64,000 nt of DNA, taken from Prillingera fragicola. Taxonomy: Eukaryota > Basidiomycota > Tremellomycetes > Trichosporonales > Trichosporonaceae. Positions 53,061 to 64,000 of the stretch are shown here, one piece after another. Under the pieces are notes generated by a model. It saw only the letters and a program-made list of their open reading frames with translations. It was not told the DNA's origin and did not search any database. The position numbers and the translations under genes are program-made. Location: contig BEDY01000006.1 of the NCBI GenBank assembly GCA_002335605.1, positions 744,001 to 808,000 on the forward strand. The letters are read 5' to 3'. Every line of letters begins with the position of its first letter. Position 1 is the first letter of the stretch.

Positions 53061-56000
53061 AGTGGAGGTAATGTTATGCAGGCGACGAGCGCAGTTGCGC
53101 TTGTCTAGAAGGGAGCTATGCACACGAGTGCGCTAGCACTACTGTCACCAATGTTGATTTGAAGTGTTGATTGCGAGGGAGCGGTCTGGACAAGTTTTAG
53201 AACAATGGTTCCGGATCATGTCTTGATTGACAACGGCAGTTGCCACCAGGATGACTCACCGCCGACCAGCGGGCGCGGCCCAATACACCCTCGCCAGCGA
53301 TGCGCGCTTGACTAGAACGTGTCCCGCACACTTCTGCGTTGCGAGGCAGGAGAAGGGAGACGGATGTCTAGCTCAGGGGGCAAGATCGCGATTCAGGTTG
53401 GAGGGTGGAATGTCGAGTGTAGGTGCGCGCTTGAAAACAATGATGTGAAATTGGGTGGTGCAGATCCGCGTGGCTCCCAGAGGTGTCAAGGCTGGTAAGA
53501 TCAGCCGCTGTGATAGCCCACGTCGTGTTCTGTGCATCAAACAGACATACCTCGCAAAAGTGCACGGGGAAATTGCTCCAACTAAAGGAAGGGCAACAGA
53601 CTGGCCAACGGGGGCAGCCAAAGTTGTGCAACCAGGAAAGTGTGGAGCCGTTGGCAAGGCTCTGCAGGGATGTTGGAGTGCCGACCTCGGGACTGATGTG
53701 GTGGATGGGTCAACTGGGCTTGATGTTTGCAGTGCACGATTCTTGAATGCGTCTGAGAAAACTCGAGCGGAGTATGCTCGTGATGTCAACTGATGGTGGC
53801 GATGGTGGGTGGTGGTTTCTGAAAATGGAGGGCACGGATAGAAGATGACTGGTGTTGCTTGGTCGGGCGAGGGCCCAAGTCGGCTGTCGGGGCAGAAACG
53901 GCCAGTGGCCAGACAGTGGGAGTGGTTCCTTGCAAGGGGAGTCGTACTCCTCGTAATTCGGCGGCAGTTTGCGGTTGCGCGCTCGAACTCGTGACGATGG
54001 CTCAAGCGATATTGGGAGCGGCAAGCCAGACGGAAAGGTTTTGCGAGAGTGGAGGGGCGCACGAGGGAGGGGAAATCTCGATGATCTGACAAGATGCCCA
54101 CAGCGAATGGAGCACTCGAAGCGCAAAAGGAGGACAGGCTGGCCCTCGCCCTTTTTGGCCTTTGAGGATATACAGTGCAAACAATCGAAACAGCGACGTC
54201 TGAGCATGTGGAATGCGACCGTTCTGTCGGCCATAGCGATGCCTCCGGGGAATGTTGATCTGGAGGGCTCGAGGTTGACCTGGGGTCGTCCACAAGGTTA
54301 AACTTGCTCAGGGCAGTGTCCGGGGCCAGGCAGCCCAGCTACGGCCTCGGCGACCGGCCGAATCTCTTGTATCATGCATGGCGCTTTTCGGATTCGTGAA
54401 CGACAGCACGCACATTATTGCTGGCCAGTACACGCAGCAGCGGCCTGCCTGCAACAGGGTTGTCACTTTGTGTCTCGGGGCTCGGGGCTTGAACGCACAG
54501 AGGACGCAGGTTGCGCCCAGATCGCATGTAGATCATAGGTCCCAGCGAGGGCGTTTGCAGGCGTCATTTTGCAGGCAAAAAGGACAGGGAACACTGATGG
54601 GTTGTTCTCCCTTCGTCGCCCCGAGCCACCTTCCGTAGGCCGTGGACATCTTGCCTGCTGGCGAGCAAGGGTGTGAGAACAGATAGCCCTGTGGGGGCAG
54701 CCCCCTATGCAACCGCAGACTGCGAGGGAAGCCCATTTGGGTTTGATTTTTGCCAAAAAAATCTGAAGTCCCTTGACAAGGTTCCAGGTATCTGGGTCAA
54801 CCCTGAGCATGGATGATTGCCAGGCATGTCTGCACGTCCCAGGCCCCATCAGTGATCAGTCTAGCGCATCAAGATGAAAGATCAGCCCCTTGAACGTACA
54901 AGTCCTGTGGCCGTTTGCCTGTTTTCCTCGTCAAAAGGATCTTTTCCAATGCCCTCCAGCCACCCCGGGGCTGCGAATGGGACGCCACAGTGCCAAGCCA
55001 CTGGTGCTGCCAGATCGCCAGAGCTTGCCGCAGGTCGCAGGCTTACATTTGAATGTGTGAGGCAGGTCTGAGGCGGTTGTCCACAACATGGTCCCCGGGT
55101 GATCGCCATCCCCTACGTGTTGCCATGTCCATCAAACCTTGGCCGCTCATTCCGCATCGAAGACACGGATCAGCAGCGGAACACATGATAGCCTTGTTTT
55201 CATCAAGCCTAAACGTTTAGGCAGTTCCGGCATTCAGGTCATAAAGTGGGCAGCCAGAGGTGGTACTGAAGCTACCACCCTGGTCGCATTCCTGCCTCGC
55301 TTCGTGATATCGCGGAATGCATTCCTGCTTCGCCTCCATCCATAAGCACCAGAACTCCATCGAGTTCCATGACCTACTATGCAGCTCCAACCCACGCATC
55401 ATTGAGGGTCTCGAAGCCAGCGTCCGCTACGGACTCGCCATCCTCGCCCCGATCCAAGTAGAACAGGTCTCGGAGGCAACACTTGCAGGACGTTCAAGCG
55501 CCACAAGGGGGCTTAGTGATTGTTGCGGACAAGCCAATCAGTTGCCAAGTAGGTCTTTGGGCGATCTACTCTGGAGGTCCCGACCGTCGGGGGACAGCTG
55601 CATCGGGCAAGGAGTCGGCAGGGAAGGTCACTACGCCGCGCTGTAGCACTGCGAGGTCAATGCGTGGCGCATCTACTGGCGAGCACCATGACAATGAAGA
55701 CGCCGCCGGCAGGGCACAAAGGTTTTGCTGTCAATGGGCAAGGTTTCTTCTGGCCGATCCCGGGATTCCGGGTATGGCCCCCAAATGGTCACTGACTAGA
55801 GACAACCTGGAGACAGGCGCTGGTATCCCAGCGGCCAGGGTCGTGTGCCGGTCGGTCCGCAAGGGGGCTGCTGCAGTGAATGTCATCGTGTGAGGCGGCT
55901 GAGTCACCTGTCTGATGGGCATGGCGTGCCAAGCTGAGTGATGCGCTGGGCACTGGCGAGATATGGCGTATTGGAGCAAGCCACTGCGCTTGTCTCGCCC

Positions 56001-57264
56001 CATCTCGGTGACGGCAGAAGCTTGGCTCGGCGCCGCCTCCGCGGCACCGCTCGGCAGCGTTCGGCACACTCACCTAGCGTAGCGATATCCACAGCGCCGA
56101 CTGTCACGCTACGGTCAAAGGCTGAACTGCCTGTGCAGAACTGGAACAAAAGCCGCTCCGCAAGCAGATCGCCCTTCCGTCTGTCCGGTAATGCAATAAT
56201 TCCCCCAGATGTTCTCAGCGCTTCTGAACTGCTCGTTAACAGTTCTGGTCGGCAGGTTCGGTGAAAGTCAATGACGACGCGGCGCATGCTACGCACGAGC
56301 ATTAGGGAACTGCACCCCGATCCGTATAGGGAGGTGCGAGCTCAAGCTCCTGCTTTGCCACCCAGTCGTTGTCGCCAGAGAAAGTGCAGGGACGTCCAAC
56401 TCGGCGAGGGCAATCTCAAAGAGGCGTTTGTGGCGCCACCAAGCCCCGCGTTGATCGGAAGGGGGTAGATCGTCGGCGCGCGTCGTGAAAGTGGGCTGTA
56501 TCCGTTGGGCCCGAACGACGATCCTAGCATGCATGTGTCTACCGGTTCCTTCGGAACGTCAGTCGGCCGATCGGCGGGTCCGTAGGTTGTCGAACGATCT
56601 GCGGTGAGTTGTGTGCTGCAATTTCATATCAACGCTCTCCCGGTTAACTTTGCGCCAACGGTTCTAGGTCTGCTTTGCTTGATCAAACACTTGGCTTACA
56701 ATCAAGGTGACAGCTGTGCGGGGTAGGTTCTTAGCATTCCACTAAACATGATGACGAACAATAAGGTCAGAGTTTCGCCGCGGAGAAAGTTAGAGGTTCG
56801 TTTATGCGTGCCGAACCCGAAAACAAACGTTTGAACACCCTGTCCATATTGCCCTGGAGGGAATACTGAGCCATTTTCCTCCTGAACCTGCTCTATCTCA
56901 TGCCCAATGGTGTGGTGGCGTGTGTGAATCCTCTAGGGACGGAGAAGAGCACAGTGCCTTGACCACCAAGATTAGCTCCTGTCAAAGTGCAGCCGAGTGG
57001 ATGAGGCATGAAGCAGCGTGGAATGTGAAATAATCTACCACTGCCTGAGTGATTGTCGGGGTTTCTACGCAGCAACGACAAGCAGTAAGTGATACAGCCG
57101 CAGCCACGTTGAGCGCCTCAGTCGCGCAGAGGCGCGGAGCCGTGATAAGTTCAGTGGTATGTGGGCATTAAGAGCCCATTGTTCTTCAATGTTTGTCAAA
57201 TTACACTACGCACGCAATGCTCGTGCGGAACAAAATGTTTGCTACAGGAGAGTCAGAGAAAACA
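53061..57264. other. 4.2-kb gene-free region upstream of the TEA factor
   Basis: The largest gap in the window. The frame at 53373-54293 (minus, 306 codons) starts at GTG, is full of Pro/Ser/Arg and shows no domain; it is pyrimidine-rich sequence and more likely a leader. The rest holds only short frames. A repeated feature, transposon end or tRNA was not found. The part next to 57264 is the 3' flank of the duplicated-domain gene. Confidence 0.45.
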
Positions 57265-58283
57265 CTAGATCTTGCTAGCGAAGAAGAGAGAGTCGACTGG
57301 GAGGTCAGCAATTGCAACAATGATGGCAACTCACTGTCCGCGTGATCATCGCCCGTGCCCACGCTCATGTCCACAGACGCAGCAAGTTCGTACCCGAGAT
57401 TGTCCATGACAGTCAGGAGTTGAATAATCAGAATGCGAGCGTGGGACACTTGCTGGCCATTGGAAGTCATCCAAGGATAGCCCTTGAGCTTGATCTGATA
57501 GCAACCGTGCTCCTTCTCTTTACGATCCTGCACACCCTGCGGCCACGACTGTGCTTATTAGCATAAGGTAAGCTGAAAGGGACATACGGCAATGGCATTC
57601 ATAAACCCAATCTTGACCTGATCATTAGGCGAGTCGATGAGGCGGATCTTGTCGTACTCGTTCATTGAAACGGAAAAGAACATGCGCTGAATGGCCGGTC
57701 CCGCACGGAAGAATAAGGTGTCTGGGATTGTCAGCTCGACCGCTTCATACCTCCATGCTTACCCTTATCGTACCCCTTCTTGGAGCAATCAAGGCTGGCA
57801 GCCAGATGCCAGCCTTGGGCAGCAAGGCCATGGAAGACGTGAATGAGGAGCCGGCGAGCGGGGACCGCTTCGGAGCCTTGTCCATACCCTGGTAGGTTAG
57901 CAAGTATTCCCGATGCCGATGGCGCATGGCGCATGATGCAGAGTCATCATCACAAGACTCCACTCACAAGGGCGTCCGCGAAGCTTGAACTCGTAGCCGC
58001 CATATTCTAGGGCATTGGAAGCCTGAATGCCCGGGGGCCAAGCGCGAGTCACGATTTCGGTCATGACTCCCCAGAGGTGGTTAGGAAAGTTGAGAAGGCG
58101 GATCTTGTCACTGCTGGAGAGAAGAAGAGCAGCGTAAAGAGCTGGAGGCTGTGAAGGGCCCCCCATGTTCATTTGCGGAGGTGGCTGCTCGAATTGCTGT
58201 CCCTTGTTATCGTTGTACCCTCCATGATTGCCGCCGCCTTCGTATGAGGGGGGAGCTGCCGTATCCTTGTTGAAGAGGCCCAT
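57265..58283 (-). CDS. PPxY protein with two copies of a conserved fungal domain
   Basis: Five exons, high to low: 58283-57968, 57888-57763, 57721-57588, 57548-57335, 57296-57265, giving 273 residues. The start MGLFNKDTAAPPSYEGGG contains a PPxY motif (residues 11-14), the ligand of WW domains such as those of Rsp5/NEDD4 ligases, and a Gly2 that could be modified. Then a domain occurs twice. Copy A (59-153): DKIRLLNFPN, WPPGIQ, YEFKLRGRPW, RRLLIHVFHGLAAQGWHLAA, DTLFFR. Copy B (171-270): DKIRLIDSPN, WPQGVQ, YQIKLKGYPW, ARILIIQLLTVMDNLGYELA, DSLFFA. I recall similar DKIRL...FKLKGxPW proteins in many fungi without a known function, but have no family name. No membrane segment or catalytic motif seen. 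Neighbour ARP1 is divergent, 408 bp away. Confidence 0.8.
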
Positions 58284-58691
58284 CGTATTAGTCGCTAGGT
58301 GTAGAGGGGAGTGCAGAAGATGAGTCGATGTGAGAATAAAGACAAGGGCGTGAGTAAATGCCAAGATATAAGAAGGTCTGGAAAGCAAAGCTGTAGTGCG
58401 CATCAGACATCGCTTTCTGGCCAAGACGTGTTCGTGCCTGTGACGAGAAACAGAGAGGTGGAGGTACAGCACGGAAGCAGAACTCAGCGACCGTGCCGAC
58501 CATGCCGAGCCGCGTGAATACCACGTGCAAGTACCCTTTATTCTACCCACCCCCTTATCACCCGCCAACCCCGATTGCCTTCCTGTCGCGTCGTTGTGCG
58601 GCGTCCAGTTGACCACCAGCTCGTCCTTCCTTGTGACCTATATTATCAACAAAGTCGAGGGCAGCAGATCAGGTTGCTGCCATCGATCGCC
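58284..58691. other. divergent promoter between the PPxY protein and ARP1
   Basis: 408 bp with no gene; it holds the upstream sequences of both neighbours. No clear site recognised. Confidence 0.4.
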
Positions 58692-60154
58692 ATGGCTACC
58701 GAATATGATGACGTGTGAGTATCAGTTGCTATGCCCCAAGCTGATTGCCCTCGCAGCCTAACAAATCAGCCCGTCGTCATCGACAATGTGTGTTTCCTTG
58801 GCTGGGCACGGCAATGCAGCGATGAACTGACAATTTACAGGGTTCTGGCACTATCAAAGCTGGATTCGCCGGTGAGGAGGTGCCGCCATGCTACTTTCCT
58901 TCTTTGTGCGTTGTGCTCTTGCCTACGCGGAGCTCATGAGCTAACGCAATAGCGTGGGGCGGCCCAAGCACCCACGAGTAATGGCTGGCGCGATCCAGGA
59001 GAACATGTTTATCGGCAAACGAGCTCAGGAGCTGCGAGGCTTGCTCAAGATCAAGTACCCGATGGAACACGGCGTGGTGACAGATTGGGACGACATGGAG
59101 CGCATCTGGAACTGGGTGTACACCGAGGGACTCAAGGCACTCCCGGAGGAGGTGTGTAGATGGTCAGGCGCGTGCTAATATTCAGCATCCCGTGCTCTTG
59201 ACAGAGGCCCCCCTCAACCCACGACAGAACCGCGACGTTGCTGCTCAGATCTTCTTTGAGACCTTCAACGTGCCAGCCTTCTACACGAGTATACAGGCAG
59301 TCCTGAGTTTGTGCGTCATCTCAATGGCACCTTGGTACGGAGGCTTACTCTTCAGGTACTCGACGGGCCGTACAACAGGTATCGTTCTCGACTCTGGTGA
59401 CGGTGTCACCCACGCTGTGCCCGTGTTCGAAGGCTTCTCTGTCCCTCACGCCATCCAGCGAGTGGACTTGGCAGGACGGTAAGTCGCCAGTCCGGTGATC
59501 ACACTGACCCGCCAGTGATGTGACAGATCACTTGCAGCTTCTCCTCCGAAAGGGCGGGCACTATCTCCACACCTCGGCTGAAAAGGAGGTGGTCCGCACG
59601 ATCAAGGAGAAGACCTGCTACCTCTCCTTGAACCCCACCAAGGAGGTCAAGGACCACGGCGGAGCGTGGGAGGAGTTCCGCTTGCCCGACGGCAAGGTCA
59701 TCCAGGTGAGATAAGGGTTGCGCTTCTTTGCTGACGGTCTAGCTCGGATCTGAGCGTTTCCTTGCACCCGAGATTCTCTTCAACCCGGAACTCATTGGGC
59801 AAGAGTACCCTGGTGTGCACCAGGTTATTGTCGACTCTATCAACAGGACAGATCTCGACTTGCGGAAAGCGCTCTTCAGCAACATTGTGCTCTCGGGTGG
59901 CTCAACCTTGTGTACTGGTGAGTTGAAATGCTCAAACACGCCTGACATCAGGCTTTGGCGACAGGTTGCTGCACGAGGTCAAGAAGTTGGCGCTCAAGGA
60001 CAGCAAGCTCAAGATCTATGCGCCACCAGAACGTAAATATTCGACCTGGATTGGGGGTAGTATTCTGGCGGGCCTCAGCTCGTTCAGGAAGATGTGGGTC
60101 TCGGCTGAAGAGTACAAGGAGGACCCCGACATTATCCACAAGAAGGCATTCTAA
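58692..60154 (+). CDS. ARP1: actin-related protein 1 (dynactin filament subunit)
   Basis: Nine exons: 58692-58714, 58757-58787, 58841-58905, 58953-59151, 59186-59310, 59356-59478, 59516-59705, 59743-59917, 59952-60154, giving 377 residues. The actin fold is complete: [88 protein letters not shown]. The wording VGRPKHxRVMAGA, QENMFIG and [13 protein letters not shown] marks Arp1 (centractin) rather than actin, and the end DIIHKKAF fits too. Known role: forms the short filament of dynactin that activates dynein. The first exon codes for only seven residues plus two bases. In fungi Arp1 loss affects nuclear migration. Confidence 0.95.
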
Positions 60155-60285
60155 GCCTCCTTCCTCGAGAGAACGATTTTACGTCCTGCTGCTGTGTAAC
60201 CTGACGCCGATACCCGGACCGCCTTATACTTTATCATGTATACCATTCACAACTAAAAGGCACAGTGGGCTACTAACGACTACTA
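60155..60285. other. short spacer between convergent ARP1 and CYB2
   Basis: 131 bp between stop codons, so the two 3' UTRs must be short or overlap on opposite strands. Confidence 0.5.
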
Positions 60286-62272
60286 CTAGATCTTGGACAG
60301 GTCGAGGTACTCGGGACCCAGCTGGTCGACACTGGTGACGCCGAGGAGCTTCATACCAATAGTCATCTCCTCCTGGAGAATCATGACCAACTTTTCGACA
60401 CCGTCAGCTCCCCAGCCATTGGCGGCAAAGATGAAGGGACGACCGAGACCGACTCCGCGCGCGCCGAGGCAGAGCGCCTTGAGCACGTCGGTGCCGTGGC
60501 GCACGCCACCGTCGAGGAAGATGGAAAAGTCCTTGCGGTGCAGCGTCTGTGGTGCATGCTTGTTGACGTCGTACAGGGTCTTGAGAGCAGGTTGGGCGCT
60601 GGACAGTCAGTAACTAACAAAAGTGGAACGACGTACTAGTTGAGCTGGCGACCGCCGTGGTTGGACAGGACGATGGCGTCGGCACCGGCCTTCTGGGCCA
60701 GAACGACGTCCTCCCAAGCTCCGACACCCTTGACGACAACGGGCAGACCGGGGGCAAGCTTCTTGATCCATGCGACGTCGTTCCACGACATGTTGCCCTC
60801 GTGGCGGCCGTACTCGACTGGAGCGCGGTTCAGGGGCTTGCCGTTTGGTGCGGGGTTGACGTTGGCGGTGATGCGGCGCTCCTCCTCGCGCTTTCCGAGC
60901 TAGGTCGTGTCAGTGTTTGCTCCCAGAGGTGGATGTTTGGCTTACAGCAGTGGTGTCGACGGTGACCCAGATCGAGTGGGCGCCAGCAGCGACGGCCCTC
61001 TTGACGGCACGGGCAGACTCGTTGCTAGACTGTTAGCACTGGGTAAGCGAAAGAGAAACGCACCGGTCGGGGTTGAGGTACAGCTGCCATCCGATGGGCT
61101 GGCCCTCCTTGGCAGCAGCCTTGACGTCCTCGAGCGAACGCGACGCATAGTGGGACAGAACCTGGAGAATGCCAGCCTCGCCGGCACCGCGTGCCACGGC
61201 ACACTCTCCCTCGGGGTTACCAAGAGCGTTACGGGCGGTAGGCGAGACATAAACGGGGATCGAGCTCTGGACGCCGAGAAGGGTCGTGCTGGGGTCGGCG
61301 TTGGTGACGTCGCGCATGACTCGGGGGCGGAAGAAGACGCGGGAAAAGACGTTCATATTCTCGGCGAGTGCTGCTTGTCAACAATGCTTGTTCACAGGTA
61401 CTCACCCTCCTCAGTGTCGGCTCCGGTCGAGTAGTAGGCCCAGGCATACCACGGGAGAATGTCCTTGACGTGCTTCTCAAAGTCGAGGATCGAGACGATC
61501 GAGTCCACGCCAAAGAGCTTGGACCTGGCCTCGGACAACCTCTTCTCCTCCTCGGCAGTGGTGTTCTCGAACAGAGCAAGAGCTACATGGTCAGTCACTC
61601 GGTGCAAGCTAACGACTCACCCTCCGGGTCGAGCTTGCCGACAAACTGCACATGGCCCTCGTCAAGGAAACGCTCGATAGTCTGAGCAGGGTGGATAGAG
61701 TGGAAGAGCCTGGCTTGTCAGTCCAGTCTCCAGGGAGTCACGTACTTGGACACATCCTTGCCGGCGGCGTCGAGGAGGAACTTTGTTCCACCAGGCTGGC
61801 GACGTAAGCACTCATCCCACCCATGTCAACAAGCACGTACGTGAAGAGCGAGGAACTCGGTCACACTGCAGGTCAGCACTCGACCACACCAGTTTACTCA
61901 CTCGTAGACATTTCCGTCAACAGAGAGCCAAATGTCCGACTTGTCCGCGTGCTGCTTGAGCTCTGCAAGGGACACGATCCTGGTCTTGTCGAGACTAGGG
62001 CTCGACTCTCGGAACGCAATGTACTCTGCCGAAGCGCGCGTAGGGGTGAAAGCGACGGCACCGGCCTTTAGGATGTTCAGCTTTGTCTTTGCGCTCAAGC
62101 TACTCACCAAGGCCGCGGCAGCAATAGCCACACGGAGGGCGACGTTGGCGCCTGCCGATCGTGATCCCGCACCGGCAGTTGACGAGGAAGACGACGCGAA
62201 CCGCGCCCTCGAGCTCTGTGAGCTCCTAAACGCTGTCCGCGCAAGTGGGCGGGTGAAAGACGCAAACGACAT
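60286..62272 (-). CDS. CYB2: L-lactate dehydrogenase (cytochrome b2), mitochondrial
   Basis: Nine exons give 557 residues. Introns, high to low: 61866-61901, 61796-61840, 61710-61745, 61583-61620, 61371-61405, 61025-61063, 60900-60945, 60599-60636. The N-terminus is a mitochondrial presequence (MSFASFTRPLARTAFRSS), then a hydrophobic sorting stretch, as in yeast Cyb2 sent to the intermembrane space. A cytochrome b5 domain follows: WLSVDGNVYDVTEFLALHPG, with HPGG heme ligand. The FMN oxidase domain has IPVYVSPTARNALG, VLSNHGGRQL (catalytic His), and DGGVRHGTDVLKALCLGA. Known role: oxidises L-lactate to pyruvate, passing electrons to cytochrome c. Glycolate oxidase lacks the b5 part, so is excluded. 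The mandelate or other hydroxyacid substrates cannot be ruled out. Confidence 0.92.
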
Positions 62273-63508
62273 TGTGCTAGTAGTTGCGAGGCTAGTAGAC
62301 AAAAGAGGGGGGAGTTGGTGCATGCATACGAGTATACATATTTGTGTGCGAGACGAGCGGCATTCATCGGCTACTCGTCAAGGTCGCATCCCCCACATCC
62401 AGATAATCGGCTGCACCCGAAAGCCGCTGGGTCGTCTGGGTGGGCTGCAGCCAATCGCCACGCCTACATTCCCTCCAAGCGCTGGTACGTCTGCCCACCC
62501 CCTTCGGAGCGCGGGCGACCAGTGCGGCCCACTCGGCGACGCGCGTGCTCCCCCTGCCCCGCGCTCCTATGGCTGGCGGCAGCATCTGTCAGCGTACAGT
62601 GCACAGGGATCAACGCCACAGAGACATTTGACCTAGTCATCAGATCAGGCCTACTTCCCTCTAGCTCCTTGCACAAGTCAGTCTGTATTCACTGCCACCA
62701 TACATCCTGTACAACCGCCACTGCCACCCCACAGCGGGGCCACCAACTCATCCGAGCGTGCAGGCGGGGCAGACCAGCCCACCGCCGAGCGCCGACATCG
62801 CGGCGCGCGGAGCTCCGGCCGATAGAAGGCTTGGCTCGCCTCCTCTGCCCACGACGCCGCGCAGCACCCAGCGGCCAGCAAGGGGCACGACCACCCCGGT
62901 CGTCAGGTATGGCGTATACGACGTTTCTGATTGGGAGTCGTCGACTGTTTGTACAGTGGGTTTTGGTCGTCGCCCGGTGCGATCGGAATGTCGGGCCGTT
63001 GTCATTGGTGAGCTGGAGGGGAGCTTCGGGAGGAGCTTGCAGGAACGGTGTGGATGCGTGCTTTGGATGATCTCTAGGATGATCTCTGCGCTAGACTGTT
63101 GTTGTGGCTGGACTGCCGCTCTACCGCGCTGTCGCTGTCGGGTGAGTGAGTTTGGTTGGCTTGGCGAGGTAGACGGTGGGTTGCCGAGGGAAGTCGGGGC
63201 TGTAGACCGGGGTGATCGGCATTCCGAACATTGTTTGCGTTGGCCAGTGTCCTTACTCGGGAGCCTGTGCCCCGGACCCCACTCCACGTATGTCGCGCTC
63301 TAGCAGTTCCCAGTTTGTCGTGTAGGTGATAGCGGATATTTGTTGTCGCCAAAGTCAGTAAGGGAATGGTGGATGTCCAAAAATTAAGGGTATATCCCCC
63401 AAACGCGTCGTTCTGGTGATATGTTGACAACATCCATCATTGCGTAGCACACATATACGAGACAAGAACTGGCTCTCTTTTGCCTCTCCCTTTGTTTGCT
63501 GCTTTACG
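62273..63508. other. CYB2 upstream region
   Basis: About 1.24 kb between the CYB2 start and the end of the epoxide hydrolase gene. GC-rich with several open frames (62315-63070, 62758-63303) that mirror each other on both strands, a sign of base composition rather than coding. It should contain the CYB2 promoter. No gene seen. Confidence 0.4.
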
Positions 63509-63969
63509 TTACAACTTCGCCGCGCGACTCTCACTCTTCAACGCGATCTCAGCAAACTCGTGAACGTCATTCCAGAGCTGCACCGGTTTCTCGAGTGCTG
63601 CAAAGTGTCCACCCTAGGGGTAAGCGAATGCCTACTAACGCTGGACTCACCTCGGGGTGGCGCTTCGCCCATACAACGTTTGCGCGCTCCTTGATAAACT
63701 GGATAGGCGTGGGGTAGATCTCGTACATGAACTGGCTGTAGCCAGTTGGTTTGGAAATGTACTTGGGTGGCATGGACTCTTTGGTGATCTCCCTACCCGA
63801 GCCCTACGTTTGTCAGTCACAGCCCGCGTCAAAGTGTGCAAGGTGGCTTACAGCACGGTATTGCCAGAGACACGTCGCGGCCGAGTTAGTAAGCCAGTAC
63901 AGACTGCATTCGGCGAGGCAAAAGTCCATGGGGTCCGCGGCGCCGTTAAACTGGAGCTTTTCGCCGATC
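63509..63969 (-). CDS. C-terminal part of an epoxide hydrolase (alpha/beta hydrolase), partial
   Basis: The last three exons of a minus-strand gene that starts beyond the window: 63969-63852, 63803-63651, 63613-63509. The first visible base follows an acceptor at 63970 (ATCGCAG). The sequence shows LAECSLYWLTNSAATCLWQY, the helix pattern of microsomal-type epoxide hydrolases with the EHN domain. Then comes IPTPxQF-like YPTPIQFIKER, and the catalytic-histidine block GGHFAALEKP at the end, followed by VHEFAEIALK and a stop. Known role: hydrolysis of epoxides to diols through an Asp nucleophile and a His/acid pair; the Asp lies outside the window. A haloalkane dehalogenase-like relative is possible but GGHFAALEKP favours epoxide hydrolase. 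Confidence 0.8.
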
Positions 63970-64000
63970 CTGCGATGTCAGCTCAAGGTCATCGACAGAT

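Noticed and set aside
53373..54293. 306-codon minus-strand frame upstream of the TEA factor
   Set aside because: It starts at GTG, is rich in Pro/Ser/Arg from pyrimidine-rich DNA and has no motif, so it is probably a leader or promoter region.

Overview
The window is nuclear DNA of a basidiomycete yeast. The evidence is GC-rich coding sequence with strong C/G third-base bias, and genes broken by many very short introns (35-50 bp, GTRNGT...CTRAC/CTGAC...YAG). It also includes basidiomycete-type regulators and a fused pentafunctional AROM gene. I infer Tremellomycetes, perhaps Trichosporonales; this is an inference from style, not from a search. Gene models were spliced by hand; totals of coding bases divide by three in every complete model.

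Layout, left to right: 3' end of an unrecognised gene (+, 21-556); ELG1/ATAD5-type PCNA unloader (+, 882-3883); EI24-family membrane protein (+, 4174-6055); a 3.6-kb gene-poor stretch; a Zn2Cys6 factor with an unusually long zinc-cluster loop (+, 9695-12918); an AreA/Nit2/GAT1 nitrogen GATA factor (-, 13603-17603); exocyst SEC15 (-, 19702-22470); an intron-containing tRNA-Thr(UGU) (+, 22830-22918); a Mei2-like RNA-binding protein (+, 23571-26333); a second Zn2Cys6 factor (-, 26757-29544); a 3.7-kb gene-free region with a CA/GT microsatellite; PP1 catalytic subunit GLC7 (-, 33285-34507); a small repeat-containing, perilipin-like protein (-, 35566-36587); ALG1 mannosyltransferase (+, 36994-38757); ornithine decarboxylase SPE1 (-, 38906-40462); IML2/TTC39 family protein (-, 41155-44021); ARO1 (+, 44570-49441); a TEA/ATTS factor of the TEC1/AbaA type (-, 50680-53060) with a 4.2-kb gene-free upstream region; a two-repeat cytosolic protein with a PPxY motif (-, 57265-58283); dynactin actin-related protein ARP1 (+, 58692-60154); mitochondrial L-lactate dehydrogenase CYB2 (-, 60286-62272); and the C-terminal end of an epoxide hydrolase (-, 63509-64000).

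The genes are mostly conserved housekeeping functions (DNA replication, secretion, glycosylation, dynein transport, aromatic and polyamine synthesis) interspersed with five sequence-specific or RNA-binding regulators. The regulators carry the long non-coding flanks. There is no sign of a secondary-metabolite cluster, prophage-like element, CRISPR, intact transposon or virus. The best candidate for something undescribed is the duplicated-domain PPxY protein at 57265-58283. Next come the expanded zinc-cluster loop (9695-12918), the tandem Arg-Ser repeat in AreA, and splice arrangements that could act as switches (Mei2 tandem acceptor, ornithine decarboxylase leader intron).
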